A DNA stretch of 64,000 nt from Chitinophagaceae bacterium. GTDB lineage: Bacteria > Bacteroidota > Bacteroidia > Chitinophagales > Chitinophagaceae. The notes beneath the pieces are model-generated. The model did not search any database and had not been told where the DNA came from. It saw nothing but the letters and a program-made list of their open reading frames with translations. How positions within the stretch are numbered: the stretch's first letter is position 1; the number at the start of each line of letters is the position of its first letter. This document shows, piece by piece, positions 9,061 through 16,814 of the stretch. The stretch spans positions 57,269-121,268 of the forward strand of contig JAHEZD010000001.1 of assembly GCA_023251255.1 (NCBI GenBank). The letters run 5' to 3'. Position numbers and translations under genes: made by a program.

Positions 9061-10506
9061 ATGGAAACAATTATCACAGGGGTGGAGCGCTTATTTGCCA
9101 GTTGGAAGCAGCAACCGGCAGACCGGATTGAAAAGCTGCCACAAAGCGGTAGCGACAGGGTTTATTTCAGGGTTTACCTAGCAGGGGCCACTTTTATAGC
9201 CACTTATAATTTGAACGTTAAGGAGAACAATACCTTCATCAGTTTCAGTAGGCACTTCAGCAGCAAATCATTGCCTGTGCCAGAAGTGTATTGCGTAAAT
9301 GAGGAGCAGACCATCTACATCCAGCAGGACCTTGGCACGGAAAGCCTATTGAATAAATTGGAGCAGCATGGCCACCACCATTATGCCTATACCCTGTTCC
9401 AAAAAAGCCTCAAGGCCCTGGCTTCCATCCAGATAAAGGGGAATGATGGGCTTGACTATGATCTATGCTTAACTGCCAAGGAGTTTGGCAAGCAGGCCAT
9501 ATTGAGTGACCTGCTTTACTTCAAATATTACTTTCTTGATACGCTGCGTTTGCCTTATGACAAGCAGGCCATGCTGGACGATTTTGAAGCACTGAGCAGC
9601 TACCTAACCTATACGGAGCACAAGTATTTCATGTTCCGCGATTTCCAGAGCAGGAACATTATTGTGCAAAACGATGAGGTACATTTTATAGACTATCAAG
9701 GTGGCATGAAGGGGGCCTTGCAGTACGATGTGGCTTCATTATTATGGCAGGCCAAAGCAGAACTGAGTGAGGAATGGAAGGACAACTTGCTGAACTATTA
9801 CATGGATGAAGTGGAGGAACTGCTGAACAGGCCCATCGACAAGAATACTTTCACCAGCCAGTACAATGGTTATGTACTCATAAGGTTGTTGCAAGTAATG
9901 GGGGCCTATGGGTTCCGTGGCCTGTTTGAACGGAAGGCGCACTTCCTGGCAAGCATTCCATTGGCATTGCGGAACATGAAATTCTTTATCGAAAACAAGC
10001 GCATAGGTATTGCCACACCCGAGTTTGACAGGATGCTGAGGCTAATGGTAAGTGATGAAGTAATGGAAAGGTTCACGCCCATCCAGGCCAATGAGCAAAC
10101 CCCCTTGGTGGTGGAAATAAACAGTTTCAGTTACAAGGTAAAACTGCCTGTGGACCACTCCGAAAACGGTGGCGGCTTCATGTTCGATATGCGTGGCATA
10201 CTGAACCCCGGCAGGTTTGATGAATACAAGTGCCTGAGCGGCAAGGATAAATCCGTACAGGATTTCCTGGAACAAAGAACAAAAATGAACGAATTCCTGA
10301 ACAGTGTTTGGGACCTGATCGACATAACGGTAGAAGATTACCTGAAGCGTGGTTTCACCAATTTGATGATCAACTTTGGCTGCACGGGTGGCCAGCACAG
10401 GAGCGTCTATGCCGCCGAACAAACAGCCAGGCACCTGCGGAACAAGTACAAAGTGAAAGTGGAGCTGAACCATACGAACCAGCATAATTGGAGAAAGGAG
10501 CTTTGA
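9061..10506 (+). CDS. Sugar kinase (AmgK/APH-like) fused to a RapZ C-terminal domain
   Basis: The product has 481 residues. Residues 1-330 are an aminoglycoside-phosphotransferase-like kinase: catalytic D194 in 'FRDFQSRN', metal-binding D211 in 'FIDYQGG', and an N-lobe with 'SDRVYFRV'. This branch resembles AmgK, the anomeric kinase for N-acetylmuramate and N-acetylglucosamine in cell-wall recycling. Residues about 348-481 match the RapZ C-terminal domain, with 'DMRGILNPG' and the phosphosugar-binding 'GCTGGQHRSVY' (440-450). In E. coli RapZ this domain senses glucosamine-6-phosphate. There is no Walker A GTPase/ATPase half of RapZ. The next gene is a MurU-like nucleotidyltransferase, so kinase and uridylyltransferase would act in sequence (inference). 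Confidence 0.82.
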   Translation: METIITGVERLFASWKQQPADRIEKLPQSGSDRVYFRVYLAGATFIATYNLNVKENNTFISFSRHFSSKSLPVPEVYCVNEEQTIYIQQDLGTESLLNKLEQHGHHHYAYTLFQKSLKALASIQIKGNDGLDYDLCLTAKEFGKQAILSDLLYFKYYFLDTLRLPYDKQAMLDDFEALSSYLTYTEHKYFMFRDFQSRNIIVQNDEVHFIDYQGGMKGALQYDVASLLWQAKAELSEEWKDNLLNYYMDEVEELLNRPIDKNTFTSQYNGYVLIRLLQVMGAYGFRGLFERKAHFLASIPLALRNMKFFIENKRIGIATPEFDRMLRLMVSDEVMERFTPIQANEQTPLVVEINSFSYKVKLPVDHSENGGGFMFDMRGILNPGRFDEYKCLSGKDKSVQDFLEQRTKMNEFLNSVWDLIDITVEDYLKRGFTNLMINFGCTGGQHRSVYAAEQTARHLRNKYKVKVELNHTNQHNWRKEL

Positions 10507-10557
10507 AAACTGAACAAAAAAGGAATAACAAGAATAGACTTTCAATCTAAGGTATAT

Positions 10558-11274
10558 ATGAAAGCAATGATACTGGCAGCAGGATTGGGTACTAGGTTAA
10601 AACCTTGGACAGACCACCACCCCAAAGCTTTGGCCTTGGTAAATGGCAAGAGCCTGTTGCAGCGGAATATTGAATACTTGCAGCAGCATGGCATAAAGGA
10701 GGTGATTGTAAATGTTCACCATTTTGCCCATCAAATAATGGATGCCATTGAGGCCAATAGTGGCTGGGGCAGCCATATTACCATCAGCGATGAAACCAAT
10801 GCAGTATTGGAAACCGGAGGTGGCCTAAAGAAAGCGGCTGCTTATTTTGATGGGGAAGTGGATTTTGTACTGATGAATGTGGACATACTCACCAACTTGG
10901 ATCTGACCGCAATGATTGCAGCACAGGAAACCTCCCAAGCATTGGCCACTTTGGCCACTACCAATAGGGAAACTTCACGTTATTTCTTGTTCAATAGCCA
11001 CAATGAACTATGTGGATGGAAGAACACAAAAACCGGAGAGGAAAGAATAAGAAGGAACGAGTTTCCGCTTTTCCAGAAAGCATTCAGTGGCATACATGTC
11101 ATCAATACCCAGCTTTTATCCTTCATGGAGCAGGAAGGTAAATTTTCCATGGTGGATGTTTACCTGAACTTGGCTGCTACGGAAACCATCCAATCTTTTG
11201 ACCATAGCAATAGCAAGTTTATAGATGTTGGTAAGCCCGAAAGTGTGGCAATGGCTGAAGGGTCGTTTATTTAA
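10558..11274 (+). CDS. MurU-like sugar-1-phosphate nucleotidyltransferase
   Basis: This 238-residue Rossmann-type enzyme has the nucleotide-binding loop 'LAAGLGTRLKPWT' (6-18), a PKAL lysine at 23, 'ETGGGLKKA' (85-93) and the metal-binding D109 in 'MNVDILTN'. The size and motifs fit the single-domain MurU branch, which makes UDP-N-acetylmuramate from the alpha-1-phosphate and a nucleoside triphosphate. It follows the kinase-RapZ fusion by about 50 bases, which supports this role; other sugar-1-phosphates cannot be excluded. Confidence 0.82.
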   Translation: MKAMILAAGLGTRLKPWTDHHPKALALVNGKSLLQRNIEYLQQHGIKEVIVNVHHFAHQIMDAIEANSGWGSHITISDETNAVLETGGGLKKAAAYFDGEVDFVLMNVDILTNLDLTAMIAAQETSQALATLATTNRETSRYFLFNSHNELCGWKNTKTGEERIRRNEFPLFQKAFSGIHVINTQLLSFMEQEGKFSMVDVYLNLAATETIQSFDHSNSKFIDVGKPESVAMAEGSFI

Positions 11275-11308
11275 TTGGGTCATTATAATCTATCGGCATA
11301 GCATAGAC

Positions 11309-12181
11309 CTATTCTCCAACTGTAGCACCCAGTAATGCAATCTTCTCCCTGCAGGCACTCTCAACAATCAATTGCATGTTTTTGATCCGTTCCATTAAAA
11401 TGGCCAGTTCTTCAGCCGTTATATGATAATCCGCTTGGTACCTAGCTTCTATATAACCCCTTTTCAGCAAATCAAAAAGGTTGTTTTCCTCCTTGCTGGT
11501 CTCCACCGCAAACAATAGAAACAGTTCTTCTGAAAGTTGCTTGGCCTGTTTCCTGAGTTTAAACAGGTTATGCGTTTTTGGCTTGTAGCCTGTGAACACC
11601 AAGAGTATGGTATAATAAAAACTTTCTGTGGCCTGGTGCAGTTCAAAGGCAGCCTTGTTATAGCTATTGCGGTTGAATGCATTATCGGTATCAATGAGAA
11701 ATTCAATGCCCCTGTTAAACCAGATATCATAGTACCGCTGTGCAATAATCTTTTCTTCTTCTGGTGTCTGTTCCTTGGCTTCTGCAAAATGCACGATATC
11801 CGTATCATAGAGTAGCACCCCTTCTTTGATGATATCTGTAAAAAAGTACTGGCCAAATGCAAGGCCTTCATTAATGTATTCTATCTCATGTACCTGTAGG
11901 TTCACTGGCTGTTTGTAATGCCCTGTTTTGCTGTTCACTATATCCGTTATGGTACTTTCCTTCACCTTGTTCTTCTTTGTCACCACCAGGAAATCGAAGT
12001 CACTGATATACTCATATAATGTTCCATCCTTTCCGGTGTACTTATGCTCTGTCCAGTTACCCTTGGCATAGCTACCAAACAGTATTATTTTTTCCGGGCT
12101 AACAGCTTCTTTGATAATGTTTACAATATTCAGGATCTGTTCCTTCTTATAAGTTGGCAAGTATTCCAAGGAGGTTCTCAT
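11309..12181 (-). CDS. MNT nucleotidyltransferase-HEPN fusion protein
   Basis: The product has 290 residues. The N-terminal minimal nucleotidyltransferase has 'ILFGSYAKGNW' (GS at 36-37) and the metal-binding D-x-D in 'SDFDFLVV' (61-63). The C-terminal helical half (about 145-275) is a HEPN domain with R247-x5-H253 ('RYQADYH'), the usual HEPN RNase pattern. In separate-gene form MNT and HEPN make type VII toxin-antitoxin pairs, in which MNT adenylylates the HEPN protein. Single-chain fusions are common in Bacteroidota and their targets are unknown. Confidence 0.85.
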   Translation of the reverse strand: MRTSLEYLPTYKKEQILNIVNIIKEAVSPEKIILFGSYAKGNWTEHKYTGKDGTLYEYISDFDFLVVTKKNKVKESTITDIVNSKTGHYKQPVNLQVHEIEYINEGLAFGQYFFTDIIKEGVLLYDTDIVHFAEAKEQTPEEEKIIAQRYYDIWFNRGIEFLIDTDNAFNRNSYNKAAFELHQATESFYYTILLVFTGYKPKTHNLFKLRKQAKQLSEELFLLFAVETSKEENNLFDLLKRGYIEARYQADYHITAEELAILMERIKNMQLIVESACREKIALLGATVGE

Positions 12182-12701
12182 AATAGGTTAAAAGTAAGGC
12201 AGTTTGTCCAAAACTGCTATAGGGCGGTACAAATAGGGGCTGCATATTTTATCCCTTGGATGGAATAGGATATCCCTATAATGGCATAAAGAATCCCTGT
12301 AACCGGGCATGCCGTCAAAGTATAAACAGGCCAGTCCAGCGTTGTATTGTAGCTGGCCACCCGCAAGCTTAGCACAAAACTAAGGATAGCGGCTTCGGTT
12401 TGAAATCAATCTCAAACTAGTAATAAGAGGGACTGTTATGCTATAGGAACGATTAGAGAAACTGTGCGGTTGGCTGGGGATAGGGGCAAGTTTAGCTGAG
12501 GATAAAGTCATGTATGGGTGAGGTAGGTGATTACGTGTCTGGCGATGGTTTGTGGGGGGACAGGAACCATTAGCTATTGCTGGTGCCGGCTCCTGATACT
12601 AGCTGGCCGCTACAAAAAACCTATAAGGTTTATGTAAGAACGCTCATAAGTTGGCAGTGCTCAAATAAAACCTTATAGGTTTATGTTATTGATAACAGGC
12701 A
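12182..12701. other. Non-coding interval
   Basis: About 520 bases lie between two minus-strand genes. I see no convincing gene. The only clear structure is a pair of short palindromes near its right end (12617-12682). Confidence 0.6.
12617..12682. repeat. Paired AAACCT-N3-AGGTTT palindromes
   Basis: AAACCTATAAGGTTT (12617-12631) and its exact reverse complement AAACCTTATAGGTTT (12668-12682) lie 51 bases apart, and both are followed by ATGT. Each is a six-base stem with a three-base loop. The right copy, read on the minus strand, is followed by TATTT and may terminate the SRPBCC transcript ending at 12702. Confidence 0.6.
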
Positions 12702-13616
12702 TCAGGCCATTCCTTCCACCAGCACCTGCAACCTTCCGATTGTTTGGTGCCCACCTTCCACGGCATTGTACACCCTAGATACATTTATCAGTTCCTCGGC
12801 AGAACCAAAAACCGAATGCATGGTCACCTTGGTTTGCTGGCCCATCTTTTCAAAGGTTACCGTAGTGGAAAAGCTTACAGGTTCCAAGTTGGGATCATCG
12901 TCAGAATGTTTGTACACCAATTTCTCCGGCTTTACCACTTCCAGAAACTCGATCTTGTTGGCATAGTCCCTTCCATCCGGTCCATGCATCACGTATTTCC
13001 ACACGCCGCCTTCGCTTAGATCAATGCTATGAGTTGTAATGGTAAAGCCATTGGGGCCATACCATTTAGCTAGGTGGCCGGCCTGTGTCCATGCATCCCA
13101 AACCAATTGCTGCGGGGCATTCAGCACCCGCTCAATGATGAGCTCGCGGTTCTCGGAAGTACTATAGCGCTCCAGTTTATCAATGCTCTGGTTCCAGCCT
13201 GCATTCATGCCTTCTAAATAGTGTGCACCCTCTGAACGTATATTCGATACACTTGCATGCAGTACTATTTCCGTATCACCATCCTTTTCGGTAAAAGTTA
13301 CCGTGTTCATCACTTCAAACAGGCGCTGCCCGTTCCCGTCCAGTGCAGCACTGATGAATACCAGGCGTTCAGGCTTCTTCACTTCTATGAATTGGCCATC
13401 CATGGGGTATACCATCCCGTCTGGACCTTTCATGTGCACCAATAGTTTATTGCCTTCCTTTACTTTCCAGTCGCAGACCGGATTGGTAAAACCCTTGGGG
13501 CCCCACCAATGCTGTAGGTGTTTTTCATTGGTCCATACTTCCCATACCAGTTCACGTGGAGCGTGGATGGTACGTGTTAATGTCATTACCCTTGGCGTTG
13601 TTTCGTTAGTACTCAT
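12702..13616 (-). CDS. Tandem SRPBCC (AHSA1-like) domain protein
   Basis: The product has 304 residues from the ATG at 13616; an upstream extension would overlap the regulator. It contains two START-like SRPBCC domains in tandem (about 10-150 and 158-300). Each opens with the family signature ('TRTIHAPRELVWEVWTNEKH' and 'ERVLNAPQQLVWDAW') followed by 'WWGPKGF' or 'WYGPNGF'. Family members bind hydrophobic ligands; the ligand is unknown. It lies seven bases downstream of an ArsR regulator and forms an operon with it, a common pairing in Bacteroidota and Actinobacteria. Confidence 0.88.
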   Translation of the reverse strand: MSTNETTPRVMTLTRTIHAPRELVWEVWTNEKHLQHWWGPKGFTNPVCDWKVKEGNKLLVHMKGPDGMVYPMDGQFIEVKKPERLVFISAALDGNGQRLFEVMNTVTFTEKDGDTEIVLHASVSNIRSEGAHYLEGMNAGWNQSIDKLERYSTSENRELIIERVLNAPQQLVWDAWTQAGHLAKWYGPNGFTITTHSIDLSEGGVWKYVMHGPDGRDYANKIEFLEVVKPEKLVYKHSDDDPNLEPVSFSTTVTFEKMGQQTKVTMHSVFGSAEELINVSRVYNAVEGGHQTIGRLQVLVEGMA

Positions 13617-13623
13617 AATGGTA

Positions 13624-13971
13624 TTATTTAGCGGTTTTTTTTCTGGGAGAGCGCTTCTTTTTGGCTTGCAGTTGCCCCAGGTAAACTTCCAGCGAATCAA
13701 ACTTCGCTTCCCACAACTGCTTGTACTGGTTGATCCAGGCAGATACTTCGTTTAGCTGGTCCAGTTTAGCTGCACAGTACCTTTCCCGGCCCTGCTGTTC
13801 AATGATGATCAGCCCGCACTCGGTCAATATCTTGATGTGCTTGGAAATAGCTGGCCGGCTAACGGGGAAATTCTCTGCTACCGCATTCAGGTTCATTTTC
13901 TGGTGGGCAAGCAGGTTAATGATTTCCCGTCTTGTGGGGTCTGCAATTGCTTGGAAAACATCTCTACGCAT
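13624..13971 (-). CDS. ArsR-family winged-helix repressor
   Basis: This 115-residue protein starts 'RRDVFQAIADPTRREIINLL' and has a recognition helix around 'PVSRPAISKHIKIL' and a wing with 'QQGRERYCA'. No metal-binding cysteine cluster is visible, so it belongs to the non-metal ArsR group usually paired with SRPBCC proteins. The C-terminus is strongly basic. It is the first gene of the operon, with two matching palindromes just upstream, so autoregulation is likely. Confidence 0.88.
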   Translation of the reverse strand: MRRDVFQAIADPTRREIINLLAHQKMNLNAVAENFPVSRPAISKHIKILTECGLIIIEQQGRERYCAAKLDQLNEVSAWINQYKQLWEAKFDSLEVYLGQLQAKKKRSPRKKTAK

Positions 13972-13984
13972 ACACTATATTTAA

Positions 13985-14028
13985 GTAACCATTTGGTTAC
14001 ATAAATATATACGTAACTATTCGGTTAC
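13985..14028. promoter_or_regulatory. Twin ArsR operators
   Basis: GTAACCATTTGGTTAC (13985-14000, perfect 6-4-6 inverted repeat) and GTAACTATTCGGTTAC (14013-14028, one arm mismatch) are spaced 28 bases centre to centre, on nearly the same helical face. They begin 14 bases before the repressor start and lie in AT-rich promoter DNA. They are almost certainly the binding sites of the adjacent repressor (inference). Confidence 0.75.
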
Positions 14029-14107
14029 GCAAAATATTTCTTGGAGCGAGCGTGAAAACAAGTTGGGGGGCGGTAGTTAGGCAGCCTTGCCAATGGCCTG
14101 TAACTGC

Positions 14108-14359
14108 TCAAGCAGTACCTAGCTTGTACGGTCCGAATTTCTTGTTGTTGAGAATGGTATTGGCCAGGTCGATAATATAGTTCAGGTCGGCCATTTCATT
14201 GTTCCGGAATTCATTGTCGCGGTAATAACTGAAGTTGCTTTTTACGAACATATCCAGCCGCATCCTTTGGTCATCATTGATGAACTTGGTAAGTGCTGTT
14301 TCATCCAGCACTTGCTGGATATTGTTTTTTAGCTCCGGTTCATAGTTTGAGTGAGGCAA
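14108..14359 (-). CDS. Hypothetical small protein, possibly a 5'-truncated remnant
   Basis: The frame encodes 83 residues of helical, soluble composition ('LKNNIQQVLDETALTKFIND') that looks genuinely coding. The only early start is a TTG at 14359; the first ATG would leave about 52 residues. No family is recognised. It may be the end of a longer lost gene. Confidence 0.4.
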   Translation of the reverse strand: MPHSNYEPELKNNIQQVLDETALTKFINDDQRMRLDMFVKSNFSYYRDNEFRNNEMADLNYIIDLANTILNNKKFGPYKLGTA

Positions 14360-14654
14360 TGGGCTGTTGGCTAGGGGCGGCCTTTACAGGAATGATGCGG
14401 CAGCTTGTGCTGATTGTGAAAGGGAACAAGCGCAAGAAACTGGATTTGTCGGAAGCAATGCATTGATGGATACAAATTGTGTAACAGGGATAAGCTATGA
14501 TAGGGCTTAAGTAGGCGCGTAGATAGGAAAATTGTCATGGCATGGTACCATAAACCCCTGCCATTTGCTATATGTTTTTGCTTGCCTGTCAACCAAAAAG
14601 GAATGCTACAATTGGAAGCCAACTGTAAACTGAATCATAGGAAACCCCATTGGT
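14360..14654. other. Non-coding interval
   Basis: About 295 bases contain no convincing gene or strong structure on either strand; the short frames here have low-complexity or implausible translations. Confidence 0.5.
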
Positions 14655-15212
14655 TTATGCAGTCAGTAACTGCTGGATTTGGTCCGCTTCAAATTGAAGG
14701 GCATCCATTTTCAGTTGAAGCAATTGCTGCTGGCCAATACTGCATTTTTTCATTCTGGAAGTGCCGGTACTGCCAAAACTTTCCAAGCATTCCATATCTT
14801 GTTGATGGCGGGGATTATTGGGCAGCAACTCCGTCAAAATGATCGGTGCCCTGGCTGCCACACGTACCAAGTGCAGGCACTGCTGGTACCGCTCCTGCAT
14901 CTTCAGCATATGCCACTGGAATTTCTTGATCAGTAAAAGGCACTCTTCACGCCTTTTTGCCAATACTTCCCTTGCTACCTGCTTTTCCTGCAGGGTCCTT
15001 GCTTCCCTTGCTTCTTCTGTTTCTGGCTCAGCAAATGCCAGTTCAACGGCATTGTTTTTCATTCTTGGCTCAAACGGCAAGCTGCGTTGATGGTTCTCGT
15101 ACATGGCCAATGCGCTTCTGGTTATGCCCCACAAAAAAGGCACATAATCTTCCTGCGCTATACCCATCTGCTTTCTGGCAGAAGTATTAACCAACTTGTT
15201 TTTACGGCCCAT
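14655..15212 (-). CDS. HTH (XRE-like) domain protein
   Basis: The product has 185 residues. The N-terminus (about 8-46) has an XRE-type helix-turn-helix pattern ('GIAQEDYVPFLWGITRSALA' then 'MYENHQRSLP'), similar to regulators that recognise operators in phage and mobile regions. The remainder is a long charged helical region rich in E, Q and R, probably a coiled coil. The ATG at 15212 is well placed. The 138-bp repeat lies directly upstream and may carry or disrupt its promoter. Confidence 0.6.
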   Translation of the reverse strand: MGRKNKLVNTSARKQMGIAQEDYVPFLWGITRSALAMYENHQRSLPFEPRMKNNAVELAFAEPETEEAREARTLQEKQVAREVLAKRREECLLLIKKFQWHMLKMQERYQQCLHLVRVAARAPIILTELLPNNPRHQQDMECLESFGSTGTSRMKKCSIGQQQLLQLKMDALQFEADQIQQLLTA

Positions 15213-15233
15213 GCTGTTTGTTTTAAAAATAAC

Positions 15234-15371
15234 TGACTACCCGTATGAAGGAAAGCATTGACGATTTCCGTTGTCATACTGAGGTTCTCGAAGTATGATG
15301 AGCGTAAAACACAGCTTGAATAAGGTTTCGACAAGCTCAACCTGACATACTTTCCTTCATCCGGATAGTCA
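15234..15371. mobile_element. 138-bp MITE-like element, copy 1
   Basis: The element has 22-base terminal inverted repeats beginning TGACTA and ending in TAGTCA, with two mismatches in this copy. It is identical to the copy at 25416-25553 except for one base in the left terminus. It codes for nothing and is flanked by AT-rich DNA, with possible TAAAAATA duplicates on both sides. Its interior includes the TTTCGACAAGCTCAACCTGA motif common in this genome. Confidence 0.75.
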
Positions 15372-15392
15372 TATAAAAATATTTAATAAAAA

Positions 15393-15447
15393 ACCCGTGA
15401 CAGGCTTTTCGTGACAGATTATCTGTCACGAAAAGCCTGTCACGGGT
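15393..15447. repeat. Perfect 55-bp palindrome with a TGTCAC/GTGACA array
   Basis: Two 27-base arms are exactly complementary around one central T at 15420. The arms contain GTGACAGG, CTTTTC and GTGACAGAT. A shorter hairpin follows (GTGACAG 15464-15470 with CTGTCAC 15476-15482). Altogether GTGACA or TGTCAC occurs seven times between 15397 and 15482, every 12-14 bases. It lies between two minus-strand genes and could form a strong cruciform, a terminator or a repeated protein-binding array. Confidence 0.85.
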
Positions 15448-15552
15448 CTGTGACAAGAAAATTGTGACAGGTAATCTGTCACTTAAAGTTAGCTACACAA
15501 AATTTAATGGCAAAATTTGCTCGGTAGATGTTTATTGGCTATAAAAGGGGAG

Positions 15553-15789
15553 CTATGGGTTGCTGCTTTGTTTTCTCCAAATGGTGCGGTTGCCAATTTT
15601 GATGGTTTCCATTTCATTGGACTTTTCCAGTATTTCCAAAGCAGCCAAAGTGACGCTCATGGGTATAGGTTCTGGCCAATTTATCCACCATAGGTGAATG
15701 CCTTCTGCTGTATCCGCAGCATTTGGGCGATTTGATATGTATTGCCGTATGGCCGATACGGCAAACTGTATTTCATGATCGTGGTTCAT
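15553..15789 (-). CDS. Conserved-looking small hypothetical protein
   Basis: This 78-residue protein has an ATG at 15789 and plausible composition, with a central motif 'GIHLWWINWPEP' and an N-terminal helix ('IQFAVSAIRQYISNRP'). It follows the DUF5131 remnant with a 14-base gap. I do not recognise its family and see no signal peptide or membrane segment. Confidence 0.65.
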   Translation of the reverse strand: MNHDHEIQFAVSAIRQYISNRPNAADTAEGIHLWWINWPEPIPMSVTLAALEILEKSNEMETIKIGNRTIWRKQSSNP

Positions 15790-15803
15790 GGATGCAGTAA
15801 GTT

Positions 15804-15983
15804 TTATGCTGCAATAATAGAAGAATTGGCGTTCGGCATGGCATCATAAGTCCTTCCACCCAGTTCCCTGCCTGTTTTCTTTTTGTTGGTGCCGCCCCAT
15901 TGTTTGAAGAAAAAAGCTGCACCCTGTTCATCGCATTGCTGCTTGATGTCCCATACCCAAGATTCATTCATGGGTCTTGATAT
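15804..15983 (-). pseudogene. C-terminal remnant of a DUF5131 (phage Gp37/Gp68-like) gene
   Basis: In the minus frame the sequence reads 'SRPMNESWVWDIKQQCDEQ', then 'AAFFFKQWGGTNKKKTGREL' and 'GGRTYDAMP'. This is the conserved C-terminal end of DUF5131 proteins, a radical-SAM-like family often found with phage and repair genes. The preceding 200 or so residues, including the cysteine cluster, are absent. The frame begins directly after the TAA stop of the neighbouring 276-residue gene (same frame), so the break point is within a few bases of 15984. Confidence 0.75.
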
Positions 15984-16814
15984 TTAAAACAATTTCCCTT
16001 GGCTTTTATCTTCATGTTTGGGATGAAATGTACCTATGATTACAAATGGATTAGGAGCATTTTTTAAATGGTACTCGAATGTTGTGCCTAAGTATAAATG
16101 GAGATCTTTTGTCTTGGCAAAGTCATCAAAATATTTTTTTCTTACATCCTCACAAGCTTTGGCTTCATTGCCCTCGTGCCTTTTCAAGCTATTCCAATAT
16201 AAAGCACCAATTTCCCAATCTTCAATCATTAACTTACTCTCTCTATTTCCCTCATCTATAAAACGGTAAGAAAATTTATATGGTAACTTTTCAACTACCT
16301 CAAATGGGTTCTCTGAGTTTTCAAACAATTTTAATTGTTGGGCATTAGCTTTAAGAGCATCTAGTTTTTTCTTATCCCACGCTCTATCAACAGGCTCAAT
16401 TAAAAACGCAAGTATTTCTGTTGGCTTAAATACTGCTAATGAAGTATTGATGTTTCTATCCTTTGAATGCTCAATTAGCTTGGTAAGGTTTGTATAGACA
16501 TTCTTTAAAACAATGTCCTTTCTAAAATGCCAATTATGGTCTGTATTAATTGAACCAACAATGTCAAAACTGGTATCCAATGATTTTGGCTTATAACTTT
16601 CTGGCCTAAAATCAGTTTTGTTTTTTACTAAATCAATTTCAATCCAATCATATTTGCTATAGCGTTTGTCGTAGTCTAATTTCCTAAAAGGAATAGGATA
16701 TATTCTTATCCAAGAACCATCTTCCCTAAAGCCTGCTGTACAAACCAATTCGTCATACTTTGATGATAAGGTAGGGTAAGTTTTTACAGCAATTAGCACT
16801 TTGGTTAAAGCCAT
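15984..16814 (-). CDS. Unknown protein partnered with DUF488, with a C-terminal clamp-binding-like tail
   Basis: The 276-residue protein belongs to no family I can name. It begins 'KVLIAVKTYPTLSSKYDELV' and continues 'CTAGFREDGSWIRIYPIPFR', a beta-rich start that may be an OB- or PUA-like nucleic-acid-binding fold (inference). The last five residues are QGKLF, which fits the QxxLF sliding-clamp-binding consensus. The ATG at 16814 is two bases from the stop of the DUF488 gene, so the two are coupled. Base composition is clearly more AT-rich than in neighbours, which suggests transfer. Confidence 0.7.
   Translation of the reverse strand: MALTKVLIAVKTYPTLSSKYDELVCTAGFREDGSWIRIYPIPFRKLDYDKRYSKYDWIEIDLVKNKTDFRPESYKPKSLDTSFDIVGSINTDHNWHFRKDIVLKNVYTNLTKLIEHSKDRNINTSLAVFKPTEILAFLIEPVDRAWDKKKLDALKANAQQLKLFENSENPFEVVEKLPYKFSYRFIDEGNRESKLMIEDWEIGALYWNSLKRHEGNEAKACEDVRKKYFDDFAKTKDLHLYLGTTFEYHLKNAPNPFVIIGTFHPKHEDKSQGKLF

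Noticed and set aside
14371..14622. An 83-residue minus-strand frame
   Set aside because: Its composition (many H, L, S, C without pattern) does not look like a protein, and an overlapping plus-strand frame is equally poor.
15397..15482. CRISPR-like or attC site in the TGTCAC array
   Set aside because: The six-base repeats are too short for CRISPR, and no integrase or attC core is present.
15773..15967. A 64-residue minus-strand frame
   Set aside because: It is an out-of-frame shadow of the DUF5131 remnant, which reads sensibly in the neighbouring frame.
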